Positions 11,551 to 23,387 of a stretch of 64,000 nucleotides of DNA are shown here, piece by piece (the first letter of the stretch is position 1; each line of letters begins with the position of its first letter). The DNA lies in the NCBI RefSeq assembly GCF_036711975.1, contig NC_091966.1, forward strand, positions 40,121,501-40,185,500, read 5' to 3'. The position numbers were made by a program, and so were the translations under genes. The notes beneath the pieces were generated by a model. That model had not been told where the DNA came from and searched no databases. It was given only the letters and a program-made list of their open reading frames with translations. This stretch comes from Onthophagus taurus. Its lineage: Eukaryota > Arthropoda > Insecta > Coleoptera > Scarabaeidae.

Positions 11551-12580
11551 AAAGTTTTATAAAATATTTGTTACAGGTTATGTGAAATATTGTCAATGGA
11601 AATCAACCGATTACCTTCCTTCTGATAAAAAACTCGCGGAAGTTGAATCAATATTCAAGAAACAACTTGCAGATAGCTTAGACAATTACCGAAGATGTAG
11701 ATTAGAAAACTTATTCTTTGAGTGTGTATTAAACATTTCAAATATACAGTTTGAAATCCACAACAAATTATTAAAATATAAACGTGAACAGTTTATAAAA
11801 ACAATATTAAATAAGAATATCAACCAAATTTCAGAGCGCTTATTAAATAAAGTATCTCAAATTTTATTAGTTAAAACCGGAAGTGATTTAAAACCGATTT
11901 TTATTGAGCCAAAATTTGGTTTGGGAACCGATTGTCTTTCATCCCATGAAATAACGTCGTTTAAACAATTATTTTTAAGTATTGAAATGCAAAATAACAC
12001 CACAACAACATCGTTAAGGAACGAAACGATCGATTCAATTTGGATTTGTTGTTTATTTAAAACAGTTTTGGAGATTCTCATTGAAACTGATTATGGAAAA
12101 CAAATTGTTGTAGAAGAAGTTAAATCAATTATATTAAGTCCTGATGAAAATTTAAAACAGGATAATCATATAAAAGATGAATTGCAGAACAAAGATAATA
12201 AAATAACTAAAAATGTTTATAAACAGTATATTTATTTCGCGGAGCATCAAGGATTCCAACCAGTTTTAGATTTAAGTTGTTCATTAAATGGAGATGAAAT
12301 AATTCTTGGGGTTAATTTGCCGAAAAAGCCGAATGTTTCAAATATTCTTGGTTTGGAGGTTTATGCCCTTGATGGAAGCGTATTTACAGTGGATTTAAGT
12401 AATTGGTCGAGATTGTATATGAAAGATATTAATAAAGATACCGAGTTTCCAATTGTAATATATTTAAGGGAGTTTCCAAAATTAGTTAGGTTACATTTTT
12501 TGGTTCGATTTCTTTTGTGCTATAAAGGGGAAACGATGGAAGGTCCTCTGAGTAATACTGTTAGTTGCACTTTAAAATGA
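11505..12580 (+). CDS. Unrecognised 341-aa protein, two exons
   Basis: Exon 2 begins at an acceptor (11575-11576) and stays open for 1,004 bp to 12580. Its first two bases need one base from upstream. The nearest phase-compatible exon is 11505-11526 (ATG-TTT-TCT-TTT-GAT-AAA-CAT-A, then GTAAGT), which gives MFSFDKHSYVKYCQWKSTDY and a 50-bp intron. Four upstream tandem copies of this exon could serve as alternatives. The protein is mostly helical at the N-terminus (residues about 20-110) and charged in the middle (EIIL..DDNHIKDELQNKDNK). It ends in a predicted beta-rich domain (about 230-341: LDLSCSLNGDEIILGVNL, GLEVYALDGSVFTVDLSNW, LVRLHFLVRFLLCYKGE). No signal peptide, membrane segment or known motif was found. 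A poly(A) signal lies at 12587-12592. I do not recognise the family. Confidence 0.7.
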
Positions 12581-13774
12581 TTATTAAATAAATAAAAAGA
12601 AAAATGCCGTTGTATTTGTATTTACCTTTTTTTAATAATAATAATAACTTTGTAAGTACATTCGTAAAGATATAACAACATATCTCTTCTTTTCGATTAT
12701 TTTTTCTTTATCCATTATGGTCTATGATAGTTTAAAACAATTTAAGTATTATTCGTTAAAATTGTATTTACAAAAGTGCGCAAAAAAAGGAGAAATGTAT
12801 AAAGTATGACGTCCCTAACCAAATATGAACTTTCTTTGTTAAATCTAAAGCGTAATTTTTTGGACCCACTTTTACCACCTCTTATAAATAAATTCAAACT
12901 TAAAAACTCTATAACCACGGCAATTATCGCCTAGATAGTTTATCAGGATGGTAAAAGTGGACCTTAACAAGAGTAATATCATTAATATACATTATTTTAA
13001 TTTTTAAAAAGGGGTGTATTGTCATTGTAAAGTCAGAAATAACACAAACGACGTAATAATTCTTTTTTTGGTGTTTTTAGTGCCTAAAAATTTATAGCAA
13101 TAACAATGTTATAAAAATATGTACAAGTTATGCAACCAAATATACTCCAATTTCGAAATTAAGTTTTGATAAAAAATTAATTTATTGTTACTGCTATCAT
13201 TACATTCTACTTAAACTTACTTATTTATAAAAAAAATAATAATAATAAAATGGGTTACAATCACAACTAAAGAGTTTACGACACAGACGGTTCAGTCAAA
13301 CATCACAGAACAACTATCACAGTTTTTCCCGTCTATGTTTAAACCCATTAAAAAAAATTAAGGTATATAATCCAAATAAGAAATAATATTATCTTATAAA
13401 CTAAGAAGTAATAATAATAATTATAAGAAACGATTCATTTTTATCTTCAAAACGTAAACAAGTCATTTTAAGTCCTTTTTTATTATTTTTTTAACGAGAC
13501 TAGAACCGTAAACAAACGATTAAAAAGATCCCAAAACGAAGCTGTCAATAACAACTTGTTTTCGATGAATCATATTTAATTTTAATTAAGTATCGTTAAT
13601 TGACATTTTTTTACTTATTAAAAAATCGTTTCTAAATGAAAAAAAAATAATAATAAAATAGATACGAGGAACGCCAAAAACAAAATTAAAATGAAAATAG
13701 TGTTTTAAAACGATCAGAAAATAAAAAAATTCAAATAAAAACTACAACCACACCTCGTCTTGATGATGACGACA
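12581..13774. other. Convergent 3' region between the 341-aa gene and RNF144
   Basis: AT-rich sequence with no coding exon seen. It should hold the 3' UTRs of both convergent genes. Several TTTATT words could be minus-strand poly(A) signals for RNF144. Confidence 0.4.
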
Positions 13775-16700
13775 TCAAGAACTTTCGCCGGGCAATTCAT
13801 CTTCGTTATCCAATTTCGTTGTTCCCGCATTGCAAAAGCGACATTTACAGCAAACTATACACGGCGCTGCCAATAATAATAAAGGCGATGCCACCAACAA
13901 TAATATTCCGAAGCCGGCAAATATCCCAATTACTTGCGTCCGATGCCAAATTACCGAAGCCCTGGAATGTCCCAATTTGTTCTTACACGGACCTTTATCG
14001 TAATGACGCAACAAAAAATCATCCTAAATTAAAAAAAAATATATATATTAATGTTAATAAACGAAAATATTAAGGGATATATAATATAAATATCAAGAGA
14101 TGTGGGAGAAAACACATGAAAGCAATCTGGTTGGAAAGAGGGATAAAGCATTTTATGGGAAACTACAAGATTGGTAACGAAGGGGAGAGATGACGAGAGA
14201 GATAGATAGAGGATTTGGTGAAGGTTGTCGGAAAAGCTCATATTAAAAGAGTGTGTGTGAGGGGGGCAACAAAGGAGTATAAACAAACATGAAGGAGGAA
14301 GAAGAAGAAGCTGAGGGAGATGAAGGTGGACGAGATTAGGCTGGTGAGACAGGAAGGGAAGTTTGGAGATACAGAAATAAGATAAGAAAGGGGAGAGAGG
14401 AAGTTACCAGTGAGATACCCATAACGTTCTTACATGATGTTCTAAATAAAAGTATTTCATGAAATTCTGGAATTATTTTATCCAATTGCTATTCTATACT
14501 TTAGTTAGTCGGTCGGTAGCCTTCATCACCAGAGCCCGGACAGTTTAGGAAAAGTGCGCCCCTTCACACGAAACGAATTCCATGACAACGACGTAAGTAC
14601 GTTGTTGTCGCTTTTGACACCTTTTGATCACTAGTTAGTCTTCAAAATTGAATTTCGAAGAGCGATGAGCATACCTTAGCGAAGAACTTGCTGTGCAACA
14701 TTAATTAATGAATTAATAAAAATAATATAAAAATACGCACTGAATTAATCATTTTTGGTTTTATTAAATTTATAATTAATAAATTAATTTATAATTTATT
14801 TCGTGACATAAGGTATGACGTATCTGACAGCTTCGCACGCTTCGATTGAATTTTTGAGACTGGAGTGGGAGGCGTTTTAGGATAACTTTCCTAAACTGTC
14901 CGGGCTCTGTTCATCACAGTGTCTGAAGATGACAGCAATGGCAGCGAATCAGTTACTTTTAAAAAACGTAAACGCCTTTGCCAATACAAGCATGATTGGG
15001 AGACCAGTTATTTTTGGATAAAACCTTGTGAGGACAATGTGTTCAAAGATTTCTGCACATTGCGCAAAAAGCACTTCAAAGTGGCCAATGGCGGATTCAA
15101 TGACGTAAAAGAGCATGACAGGAGTGTCAAATATCAGAATAAAGTCAACAGATAAAAACTAGTGGTGGCCGGATTTTAAAAAATGGCCCGATAGTTACCA
15201 AATATCCGGCTTTAGCCGAATATTCAAAATCTATTACTTAAGCCTAGGTCACACGTAACGAATACAGTGGCGAGACAGCGTACTCGGCCGAGTCCTCGGT
15301 TGGTATAAACATATTACCGAGTGCTCGGCCGAGCGCTCGACCTAGTACCAGGGCGAGACAGTCACTCGGACCCTATTCTATTTACTGGCCCGAGTGCCAC
15401 GCTACTCTCTCGGCCTAGTGTCATTTTACTGTCTCGCCACTGTACTCGTTACGTGTGACCTAGGCTTTAGTACTCCACCATTCACAGGAATTAGTATCTC
15501 TTTTAGGTGTTGGACACTGGCGATAATAATCAAGTTCAACCTCAATAGGACTTTTTTCATTTGCTTTGTTCCAACCAGCGGTTTGACTCGTCGTGGACGC
15601 GTCAAATGCAATCGTACAGTTAAATAATGCAATGGAATCCGCTGAAATGTGACGACATTACTTGACATGTGCGATTGCATTTGACGAGTAACGGACAAGT
15701 CCGACCGCTTGTTGGAACAAAGCTATTGAATACAACTTTATTTATATCAAATTTGTCTTTCGCAACCTCATTATAACAATCAAAATACAATATATAAAAT
15801 CTTTTGTTGCAGTTTCGTCTAGTTTCCTTCTCTTTGCTTGTAATTCATCATCACATTTATTACTAACAAAACTGTCGCTGTTATCACTTTCGATTATTAA
15901 TTAAAGTATCCTCTTCTTAATACAAAAAGCCGTTTTGAAAAATCACTTTTAGTTCTAAAGAAAAAATTTTTGAAATGATCGAAAAACTTTTCTAATTTTT
16001 CAATTTTAGCCGTTTAAGTTTTAAAAATTCGCATAAAATCCAGTTCTTGGAATATGCGTATGAAAATTTCCCAAAGTGCTAATAAAAGTGTCCTCTTTCC
16101 AATGAACTATCCCATTTTGAAAAATAACTTTTAGTTTTTGAGAAAACAATATTTGAAGTTTTGATAAAACTTTCGATATTACAATTTTTATCAATAAGGA
16201 GGATCCTTGTGGAAGTGTCACCAATTATTAATTAAAGTATCCTCTTTTTAATGCAACAAGCCGTTTTGAAAAATCACTTTTAGTTCTTGAGAAATAAATT
16301 TTTGAAATGATCCACAATTTTTTCGAATTTTGCAATTTTCGCCGATTAAGTTTTAAAAATTCGTATAAAATCAATTTTTTGGAATATGAGTATGAAAATC
16401 TCCCAAAGTGTTAATAAAAGTGTCCTCTTTCCAATGAACCAACCCGTTTTGAAAAATAATTTTTAGTTTTTGAGAAAACAATATTTGAAGTTTTGATAAA
16501 ATTTTAGATGTTACAATTTTCATCGATAATTTTCAAAATTCGCTATAAAATTAATTTCTTGAAGGATCCTTGTGGAAATATCACCAATTAATAATTAAAA
16601 TGTCCTCTTTTTAATGCAACAAGCCGTTTTGAAAAATCACTTTTAGTTCTTGAGAAAAAAATTTTTGAAATAATCGACAATTTTTTCGAATTTTACAATT

Positions 16701-19700
16701 TTCGCCCATTAAGTTTTATAAATTCGTATAAAATCCAGTTCTTGGAATATGAGTACGAAAATTTCCCAAAGTGTTAATAAAAGTGTCCTCTTTCCAATAA
16801 ACCAACCCATTTTGATAAATAACTTTTAGTTCTTGAGAAAACAATAGTTGAAGTTTTGATAAAATTTCGATGTTGCAATTTTGATCGATAATTTTAAAAA
16901 TTCGCTGTAAAATTAATTTCTTGGAGGATCCTTGTGGAAATATCACAGATTATTAATTAAAGTATCCTCTTTTTAGAGTTGCTTCGTTAGTTAAATCAGC
17001 ATCAAAAAAGTTCATTTTGTATCTTGGATCCAAATAAGTTAACATATCTTATCAGCTTTCTTATTAATTTCATTTTTATTCAAATATCGCAATAATGTGG
17101 CAATGTAGGGTATCACTTCAGAAATGCACCAGAAATTTAACCATAATGGCCGAATAGATATGCCGGATAACCGAATATCCAGCTTTTCGCAAAATTACTA
17201 TCCATTCCATCACTAGTGAAAACCAACTAATCTATTGCGAAATTCTTTGGATTCCAAGCGAGCACGTCATCATCGAAGAAAGTTCCTTAATAACATAGTG
17301 CATGGACAATCTTGCCTTTCGTTAGACTGCACATCTAAACTGGCTCCTGTCATATACCTGGACTCCAAAATTGATGGTGACATAAAATTAGGAAGGACCA
17401 AAGCATCCAGCATAGCAAGTTCCATACTGGCTCTCTATCCATAAAACCAGCCGTGAAGAGATTGGTTGATCAAGATATTTTTTATCCAATAGCTACAGAT
17501 TCAGCAAACCATGGTAACATTAAAATGTATCCTTTAGTGGTAAGATACTTCACTTCATTACAGGTGAGAAACTATTTACTGGATTATAGTAATCTAAGAC
17601 GTTAAACAGCAACCCTATGGTGGGTTTCAGGTCACAGCAACATTGAGGGCAATCAGAAGGCGGACAAGCTGGCCAGAGTGGCAGCGAACACGCCCTTTTT
17701 GGACCCCAATCTGGTTGTGGACTACAAAAAAGCCACCTAAAACAAATAATCAACAGTTGGGAGGTCTCAAAGGTAGCCTTTCGCTGGAAAGAACTTCCAG
17801 GTAACAAAAAAGCGAAGATTATGATAACTTCGCCGCAAAACAAAACCAAAGAAGTTTTATGCCTCAGCAAAAGGACGCTCTCAGATTACCTGACCGGCCA
17901 TGCGCCCCTAAAATACCACCTCTTCCACATTGGATAAACTGAGGATCAAACTTGTTGACTTTGCAACGACGAGTCAGAAACGGCTGAACATATGCTGTGC
18001 AATTGCGTCGTCAGAGGCCGTTTAAGACACAAACTTTCTTGGCACCTAACGACATAAAGGTTCAAGACCTCAGGGCAATACTAAACTTCATCAAGGACCT
18101 ACATTTACCCTAAACTTTTGGAGGGCTAAAGTTACAATAGATCTTATAGGTCGTGATAACGAGAAGGGCCGCTCCCCTCAACCCGGCAGCAATAATAATA
18201 ATAAAGTAGAAATTGATTTACGTTATATTAGAGAAGACACTTCAACTCTCACTAAACATGACCTTGAGGTTGCGCGCGCAATCCACGGCCAATTACGTCA
18301 CGAAACACTCCCGCTCTTGCCCCTCACCCACAAACGAAAATCAAAGTATTGCAGTATATGAACCTACAAAACCTCTTATATATAAAACTTGAGAGGTGGT
18401 GGCAGCAGGAAGATGTAAGGAGACAAGAAGGGGCTGGGAAGAAGGGTAGGATTTAGATTAGTTATGGATAATGTTGTTAATAATAAACGAAAATATTTTT
18501 TGGTACTTACATCTAAACTAGCTAAACAGTACCAACAGAACACGTGCTTACACCTTTTGCACATCATCTGTGCACAGCCTTCATCTTTTTCGATAGGAAC
18601 ATTGCACATCGGACAACATTTAATTAGATCCGAATCGAACGGAATTCCCGCCTCTTCAACTTTGCCCTGTTTCGCCAATTTCTTGTTGTTTTCATCGCAC
18701 GACATCCCATGGTGCCACTCCAATTTACAATTACTACAAAAATCCAACGAACAAGTCGGGCAATGCACGCTTTGCGGTTGACATCTTTGCGAAGGGCACA
18801 CATTGCACACCGTTTCACAACCAGCTTGGGGACACCACGTACGGTTCTTGTCGATTTCAATCTCTCGATTCAATCGATACTTTTTGTGTTTAACCAATAA
18901 ATCATCACCGACTAATTTACGAATTTCCTCTTGGTTTAATACCCCTTGTAGTGGACATTGAGCATCTGGGCACGATATATCGTAAGCTCCCTCTGCTATT
19001 TCTATCTCAACGTAAGTCCGCATACACTAAAAAAAGTAATTAATTAATTTTAAAAAAATTATTGACATAATTAAATTAGTTACATCGGAACAAAAAGAAC
19101 ATCCACAACTCAATATTCCAAAACTTTTCTTAAAAGGCACCTCGCTGAGGCAAAGTTTACAAAGAATCGGAGGTTCATCTGGAACTTGTACGAATCCCCC
19201 GGTGGAGGCATTTAACGAGTACCTCGAACTGGAGGCTAACGTTAAAAGACTGGAACATCGCGAACACAGCCGATTGGTGGAATTATGGGGAGAAACGCGT
19301 AACCGATTCACGGGACGTAAACGTTCCATGCTTCCATGAACACTCGATGTTGATGAGCCCGAAGACAACACCCCGGTGAGCGCAATTACGGTTTCACATT
19401 TTCTTAAACTCGCTAAACTTGCCGCAGGTTTAATTAACGCTCCACAACTGCCTTCTTTCTTCATTAAAGGGGATGATGTGTCTCCGGATTCGCCACTGTT
19501 TCTTCGTCTCACCAACGATTTTAAACCGGGCATCGTTAAGAAATCGATTCGAGCTCGCCTAAAAAAAGAACGAAATTAAACTATAAGGAAAAATTTGTTG
19601 ATTAGATTAAAAGTTATGTTATCTCCTTTTGTGTAAATTGAAGGGTTTATCTAATTGATTAATCTATTGCGATTCTAGATTAAAAGTTATTTGTTTATAT

Positions 19701-21843
19701 TTTTATTTTTATTCTTTTTATCATAAATGAATTTTGATACAAACCATAAAACTTTTTTAGTTGGCATTCTGAAATGTGACAAAAACATTCCAATTAATCA
19801 ATTTTCGATTAATTAAAATAAACGTGATTTAATCTGTAAAATATAAACAACATTTTAAATTATAATTAATTCAAATTATTAAGTTTAAATATATTTGAAT
19901 TAAAGATTTTTTAAATTTAAGTTGGTAATTAGATTTGACAATTTAACCTCTAACCTGTCAACCGATTCATTGTCTATTTCCGACTTGAAACATTTTTTAG
20001 CACTTAACTCGATTATACTCGAGATTAACTTAAAAAAAAATTAAAACGAAATGGTTTGAATTAACGTTAAAGGTGCGTTACATTTTTAATCAACAAATCT
20101 TATTTAATTAAATAATTCAAAATAATAATAACAACATAACCTCAAATGTTAAATTTTGACGTTTGAAATTTCATTTTTAATAAAATTTTACAATAATCCA
20201 GTTAAAAACAATCCAAGTAACATTTTAACTCAACTTTGTATTCAAAAAGGTATCATTTGATTTATCATTCTAATTCTCAAGACAAAAATTTAACTTTCTG
20301 TGTAAAAAAAAATAATCATAAAACTTTTTAGGTTGGCATTTTGAAATGTGACAAAAAATGTCTAATTAATTATTTCAATTAATAAAAATAACGGTGATTT
20401 AATCTTTAAAATACAAACAACATTTTAAATTATAATTAATTCAAATTATTAACTTTAAATATATTTGAATTAAAAAGATTTTTTTTAATTTGAATTGGTA
20501 ATTAGATTTGACACATTAACCTCTAACCTGTCAATCAATTGTCTATTTCGGATTTGGAAATTTTTTTAGCACCTAACTCGGTTAAACTCCAGATTAACTT
20601 AAAAAGAAATTAAAACGAATTGGTTTGAATTAACGTTAAAGGTGAGTTACATTTTTAATCAATAAATCTTATTTACTTCATTAATAATTCAAAATAAATA
20701 ATAATAACATAACCTCAAATGTTGGATTTTGACGTTTGAAATTTAATTTTTACTAAAATTTAACAATCTAGTTAAAAACAATCCAAGTAATATTTTAAAT
20801 CAACTTTGTATTCAAAAAAAGGTTTATCATTCTAATTCTCAAAAAAAATTTAACTTTCTCTGTAAAAAAAAATGTAACCACAAAACTTTTTAAGTTGGTA
20901 TTCTGAAATGTGAAAACATTTCCAATTAATTAATGATTTCGATTAATTAAAATAAAAACATGATTTAATCTTTAAAATATAAACAATATTTTAAATTATA
21001 ATTAATTCAAATTTTTCAAATTTAAGTTTAAAAATATTTGAATTAAAACGATTTTTTTAAATTTAAGTTACATATTTTAGATTTGACACTCTAATCTGTC
21101 AATCGATTCATTGTCTATTTCCGACTTGAAACATTTTTTTTAGCTCTTAACTCGATTATACTCGAGATTAACTTAAAAAAAATAAAATGAAACGGTTTGT
21201 ATTAACGTTAAAGGTGAGTTTTATATTTTTAATCAAAAAATCTTATTTACTTTAATAATTCAAAATAAAAATAATAACCTCAAATGTTGGATTTTGACGT
21301 TTCAAATTTAATTTTTAATAAAATTTAACAACATTTCAGTTAAAAACAATCCAAGTAACATTTTAAATCAACTTTGTATTCAAAAAAAGGTATCATTTGA
21401 TTTATCAGTCTAAAAAGACTTAAAAACTTAACGACATTTTGAGGTTATAAATTTTTATAGGATAAAATTTTGTTTATTAATTTTAGATTTATTAATTACT
21501 TATTATTTTCGGTGGACGTCGTCGTTTTCTTGTCCACCGCTGGTGAAGTGGCAGCATGAGGTAAAGGGAGAATCTCCTCCCGGATTCTCCGAGAAGTCTT
21601 CAGAGTGGAGCGTTCAGTTAATAAGGGTGGTGATCCTGCTGTTGTTGTAGTTTCCAACGTTCCGTAACCCACCGACCAAGAACATATAGCCCGACGTCGT
21701 TCTTTTAATATAGAAGGGGGCTCAGCCCAAGCTGCGCTATAACACTGCGAACGTCTTCTACCCTTATTAGTGGTTGTTGACGTCGACTTGAGCAAGAGCA
21801 AGTTATCGCCGCATAACGATTGATGTAATTGAGGAGGAGTCAT
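13775..21843 (-). CDS. RNF144: RNF144-type RBR E3 ubiquitin ligase (527 aa)
   Basis: Minus-strand exons 21843-21500, 19558-19084, 19026-18511 and 14023-13775 join in phase to 527 aa. RBR ligases pass ubiquitin from E2 to a catalytic cysteine in RING2 and then to substrate. RING1 (about 248-297) has [13 protein letters not shown] and CPDAQC. The IBR (about 338-385) has CPQAGC, CNVC and [16 protein letters not shown]2 (about 410-440) reads [15 protein letters not shown], where the last Cys is the expected catalytic residue, then [12 protein letters not shown]. The last exon carries the RNF144 tail [18 protein letters not shown] and a membrane span (about 475-502). The 247-residue Ser/Thr-rich N-terminal extension is much longer than in human RNF144A/B (about 300 aa). 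The start at 21843 follows an in-frame stop in the same exon, so it is probably correct. Confidence 0.87.
14024..14529. other. RNF144 intron 3, purine-rich left part
   Basis: From about 14090 to 14405 the plus strand is strongly purine-rich (GAGAGA, GAAGAAGAAG, GGGGAGAGAG). No coding frame or transposon end was recognised. It lies at the 3' end of the 4.5 kb minus-strand intron. Confidence 0.4.
14530..14909. mobile_element. hAT MITE with exact 8-bp target duplication
   Basis: The ends are CAGAGCCCGGACAGTTTAGG at the left and its reverse complement (CCTAAACTGTCCGGGCTCTG) at the right. They are flanked by the identical 8-bp duplication TTCATCAC at 14522-14529 and 14910-14917. The 380-bp interior has no transposase. 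The CA..TG ends and 8-bp duplication are the hAT signature. The site lies just upstream of an older hAT-like gene remnant, so this copy is the younger insertion. Confidence 0.93.
15241..15466. mobile_element. PIF/Harbinger-like palindromic MITE with TTA duplication
   Basis: AGCCTAGGTCACACGTAACG at the left is matched by its reverse complement at the right, with arms near 40 bp. The element is flanked by TTA at 15238-15240 and 15467-15469. The 226-bp unit is GC-rich with repeated CTCGGCCGAG words. It has no coding capacity. The 3-bp TTA duplication points to Harbinger, but the family was not confirmed. Confidence 0.82.
15562..15724. mobile_element. Short palindromic MITE
   Basis: GCTTTGTTCCAACCAGCGGT near 15562 is matched by an inverted near-copy ending GGAACAAAGC near 15724. 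The interior contains further inverted TTTGAC/GTCAAA words. The flanks do not show a clear target duplication, so the superfamily is unknown. Confidence 0.65.
15895..16980 (-). repeat. 363-bp satellite array, copy A (about 3 units)
   Basis: GGATCC sites recur at 16201, 16564 and 16926, periods of 363 and 362 bp. Each unit holds two related halves of about 180 bp. One half has TTTCAAAACGGCTTGTTGCA and the other TTTCAAAACGGGTTGGTTCA (minus-strand reading). The array is enclosed by hAT-type transposase fragments. It is the same satellite as at 34.7-37.3 kb but in opposite orientation. Confidence 0.92.
17600..18205 (+). pseudogene. 5'-truncated I/R1-type LINE with RNase H and 3' tail
   Basis: A plus-strand frame reads [20 protein letters not shown], the C-terminal RNase H motif (W-V-x-GH, GNxKAD). 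It is followed by [15 protein letters not shown] and then by a C-x2-C, HMLCNC-type Cys/His segment (about 17950-18005). An (AAT)n tail begins near 18189, as in I-clade elements. Stops and frameshifts make it a pseudogene. It is inserted in RNF144 intron 3. Confidence 0.72.
19559..21499. repeat. RNF144 intron with three tandem copies of a 530-577 bp repeat
   Basis: A unit starting at AAAACTTTTTTAGTTGGCAT recurs near 19748, 20322 and 20882. Each copy carries TTGAATTAACGTTAAAGGTG, CATAACCTCAAATGTT and AAACAATCCAAGTAA in the same order. The three copies fill most of the intron between the first two RNF144 coding exons. The copies differ by small indels and substitutions, so the duplication is not very recent. 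Confidence 0.85.
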
Positions 21844-21889
21844 TTTTGAATGAATTTTCTTTTTTATTCAAAGGTTTTATTGAAATATC
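21844..21889 (-). other. RNF144 5' UTR part of the first coding exon
   Basis: On the minus strand a good acceptor, TTTAAATTTCAG, ends at 21890, 46 bp before the start codon. The exon then carries an in-frame TAA ahead of the ATG. This implies an upstream noncoding exon and supports the chosen start. Confidence 0.55.
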
Positions 21890-22700
21890 CTGAAATTTAA
21901 AAGAAAGAAATTTTAATTCTTTTTTATTATGCAAGGTTGCCTTTTAACCTTAAATAATCTCTTTAAAGGAATGTTTGGAATACGCCTTTGAATATGATTG
22001 TTAATGGAAGGTTATAACCTGGCATTGAAGAAATTCGAAATGGAAATAAAACCCAACCTTTTTCGAAAATGATTTTTTTCAAAGGCGCCGAGATAAACAA
22101 TTTAAAAAAGTAAGAAATTAACATAAATAAATGTTGATTTTTATCGGAATTTTACGGCTTTGGACTTTCAAATTAAACAAAACAAGCGAATCGAAAAAAC
22201 GAAGCAACATCAATTCTTTGCTGTAGTCGATAGTTTTGATAAATACAATTTATTTTGGTTAAAAATAGTAACAGTGGGTTCCGATTGGGATTTTTTTTTA
22301 TATTTATATCATCGAACGGTTGAGTTCGTGTACATACTAACACACTCTCGATAATCGTGCCAAAAAATAATTTATACACACATACATTACCGGTTCAATG
22401 TCAATGGAAAATGTCTCTGTATTAATTAGATGACTCACAGACGATATTTAGATATGAAACTATAGCAAATAAATAAAATCGATTTTTATTTTTTAAAAAA
22501 ATCTAAAAATAGTTAATATTTATGAGAAATATACTTTGTATGATGACATTTATTGCATGTAATTTATGTTTGCCTAGTAGAAATTACAATTTTCTTGACA
22601 TATTGGCACTTTCTGTCAAATCCCGGAGATTTAAACAAGTTGGACATGTTCTACATTTTCTGTCAAAACCGATAGTCATGTTGTAATCATGATCACCTAA
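21890..22700. other. No gene recognised
   Basis: AT-rich sequence. Two overlapping open frames (22160-22379) lack any known motif. It is probably part of the long 5' intron of RNF144. Confidence 0.35.
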
Positions 22701-23139
22701 ACTATTAGGAGAAGGGATGCTTCATTGAAGTGAAAACATATCTAAGAAGTTTATTTTAAGCTTTGTAGTGATTTGAAATTGTTATTGGTGTGTTTGAGCC
22801 ACAATTTTTAAATGTGAGCTCGGAGATTACAATCTCCTAGATATCTTTACATCCTTTATCACAAAGATGCCGAGGACATCTGGGATTACTTATCGTGCCT
22901 TGTGTAATATTAATATCGAACCGTTTTAATACTGATTTGAACAAGACTAATTTTATGCCTTTTACTATTTCAGGTTGCCAAGAAAACAATTTCCTAATCT
23001 AGTGGAGCACATGAAGGAGCACGAAAGGGAGTTCTTTCGTCTAGTAATTATCTTAGAAACTTGAAAATAGTCTCTACAAGGAGGAGTTTCCGAGATACAG
23101 TACTTTACATGTTTTTTTGGCCGACCTGTACAACACCCA

Positions 23140-23345
23140 AGTGCTTTAGGAACGCCATCTCAGACTTCAGATCTTAATTCGATCGAAAACTTGTGGGTAA
23201 ATTTGGAGGATGCTATCCGAAAACACGAAATAATATTAAAAGATAGGCTTAAAACAACACTAATTAAAGAATGGCAAAAAAATTAGCTTAGAGAACATGA
23301 AAATTGGTTTTTTTCTATGAGGATGAAATTAAGCTAAGTTATTAA
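23140..23345 (+). pseudogene. Tc1/mariner transposase C-terminal remnant
   Basis: A frame reads TPSQTSDLNSIENLWVNLED, then about 20 residues later IKEWQKN. This is the SPDLNPIENLW and EEW..I signature around the third catalytic acidic residue of Tc1-like transposases. The upstream DDE part is not recognisable and the frame is broken after the motif. Confidence 0.75.
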
Positions 23346-23387
23346 ATGGAAGGATATGATGACGACGCATATGATACGTGACGCAAA

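Larger units (their letters stand above)
15160..17215 (-). mobile_element. hAT-derived element whose interior is a 363-bp satellite array
   Basis: The termini are TAGTGGTGGCCGGATTTT at the left and, read inward, TAGTGATGGAATGGATAG at the right. Both are followed inward by CCGGCTTT/GCCGAATAT-type words. The flanks ATAAAAAC (15152-15159) and GTGAAAAC (17216-17223) match at 6 of 8 positions, an aged hAT target duplication. On the minus strand, just inside the right end (about 16980-17050), a frame reads [25 protein letters not shown] is a hallmark of hAT transposase C-terminal regions. Inside the left end (about 15790-15895) a frame reads [20 protein letters not shown]. Between them lie three satellite units and, nearer the left end, two palindromic MITEs. 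Confidence 0.68.
14919..17580 (+). pseudogene. Old hAT/BED-type transposase-like gene, split by a later insertion
   Basis: The left part (14919-15155) encodes [19 protein letters not shown], a zinc-finger-like N-terminus with a broken Cys pair (FCTLRKKHF). The right part resumes after the inserted element with [20 protein letters not shown] (about 17360-17420) and [20 protein letters not shown] with VRYF (about 17480-17560). These resemble the DSKIA..GRTK and TDxSNxGNxKMxP motifs of DUF4371/hAT-derived proteins. Stops and frameshifts separate the pieces. The gene is dead and is interrupted at 15160-17215 by another hAT copy. Confidence 0.62.

Noticed and set aside
22160..22379. Two overlapping small ORFs on opposite strands
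   Set aside because: No motif, no splice context and typical length for AT-rich noncoding DNA.
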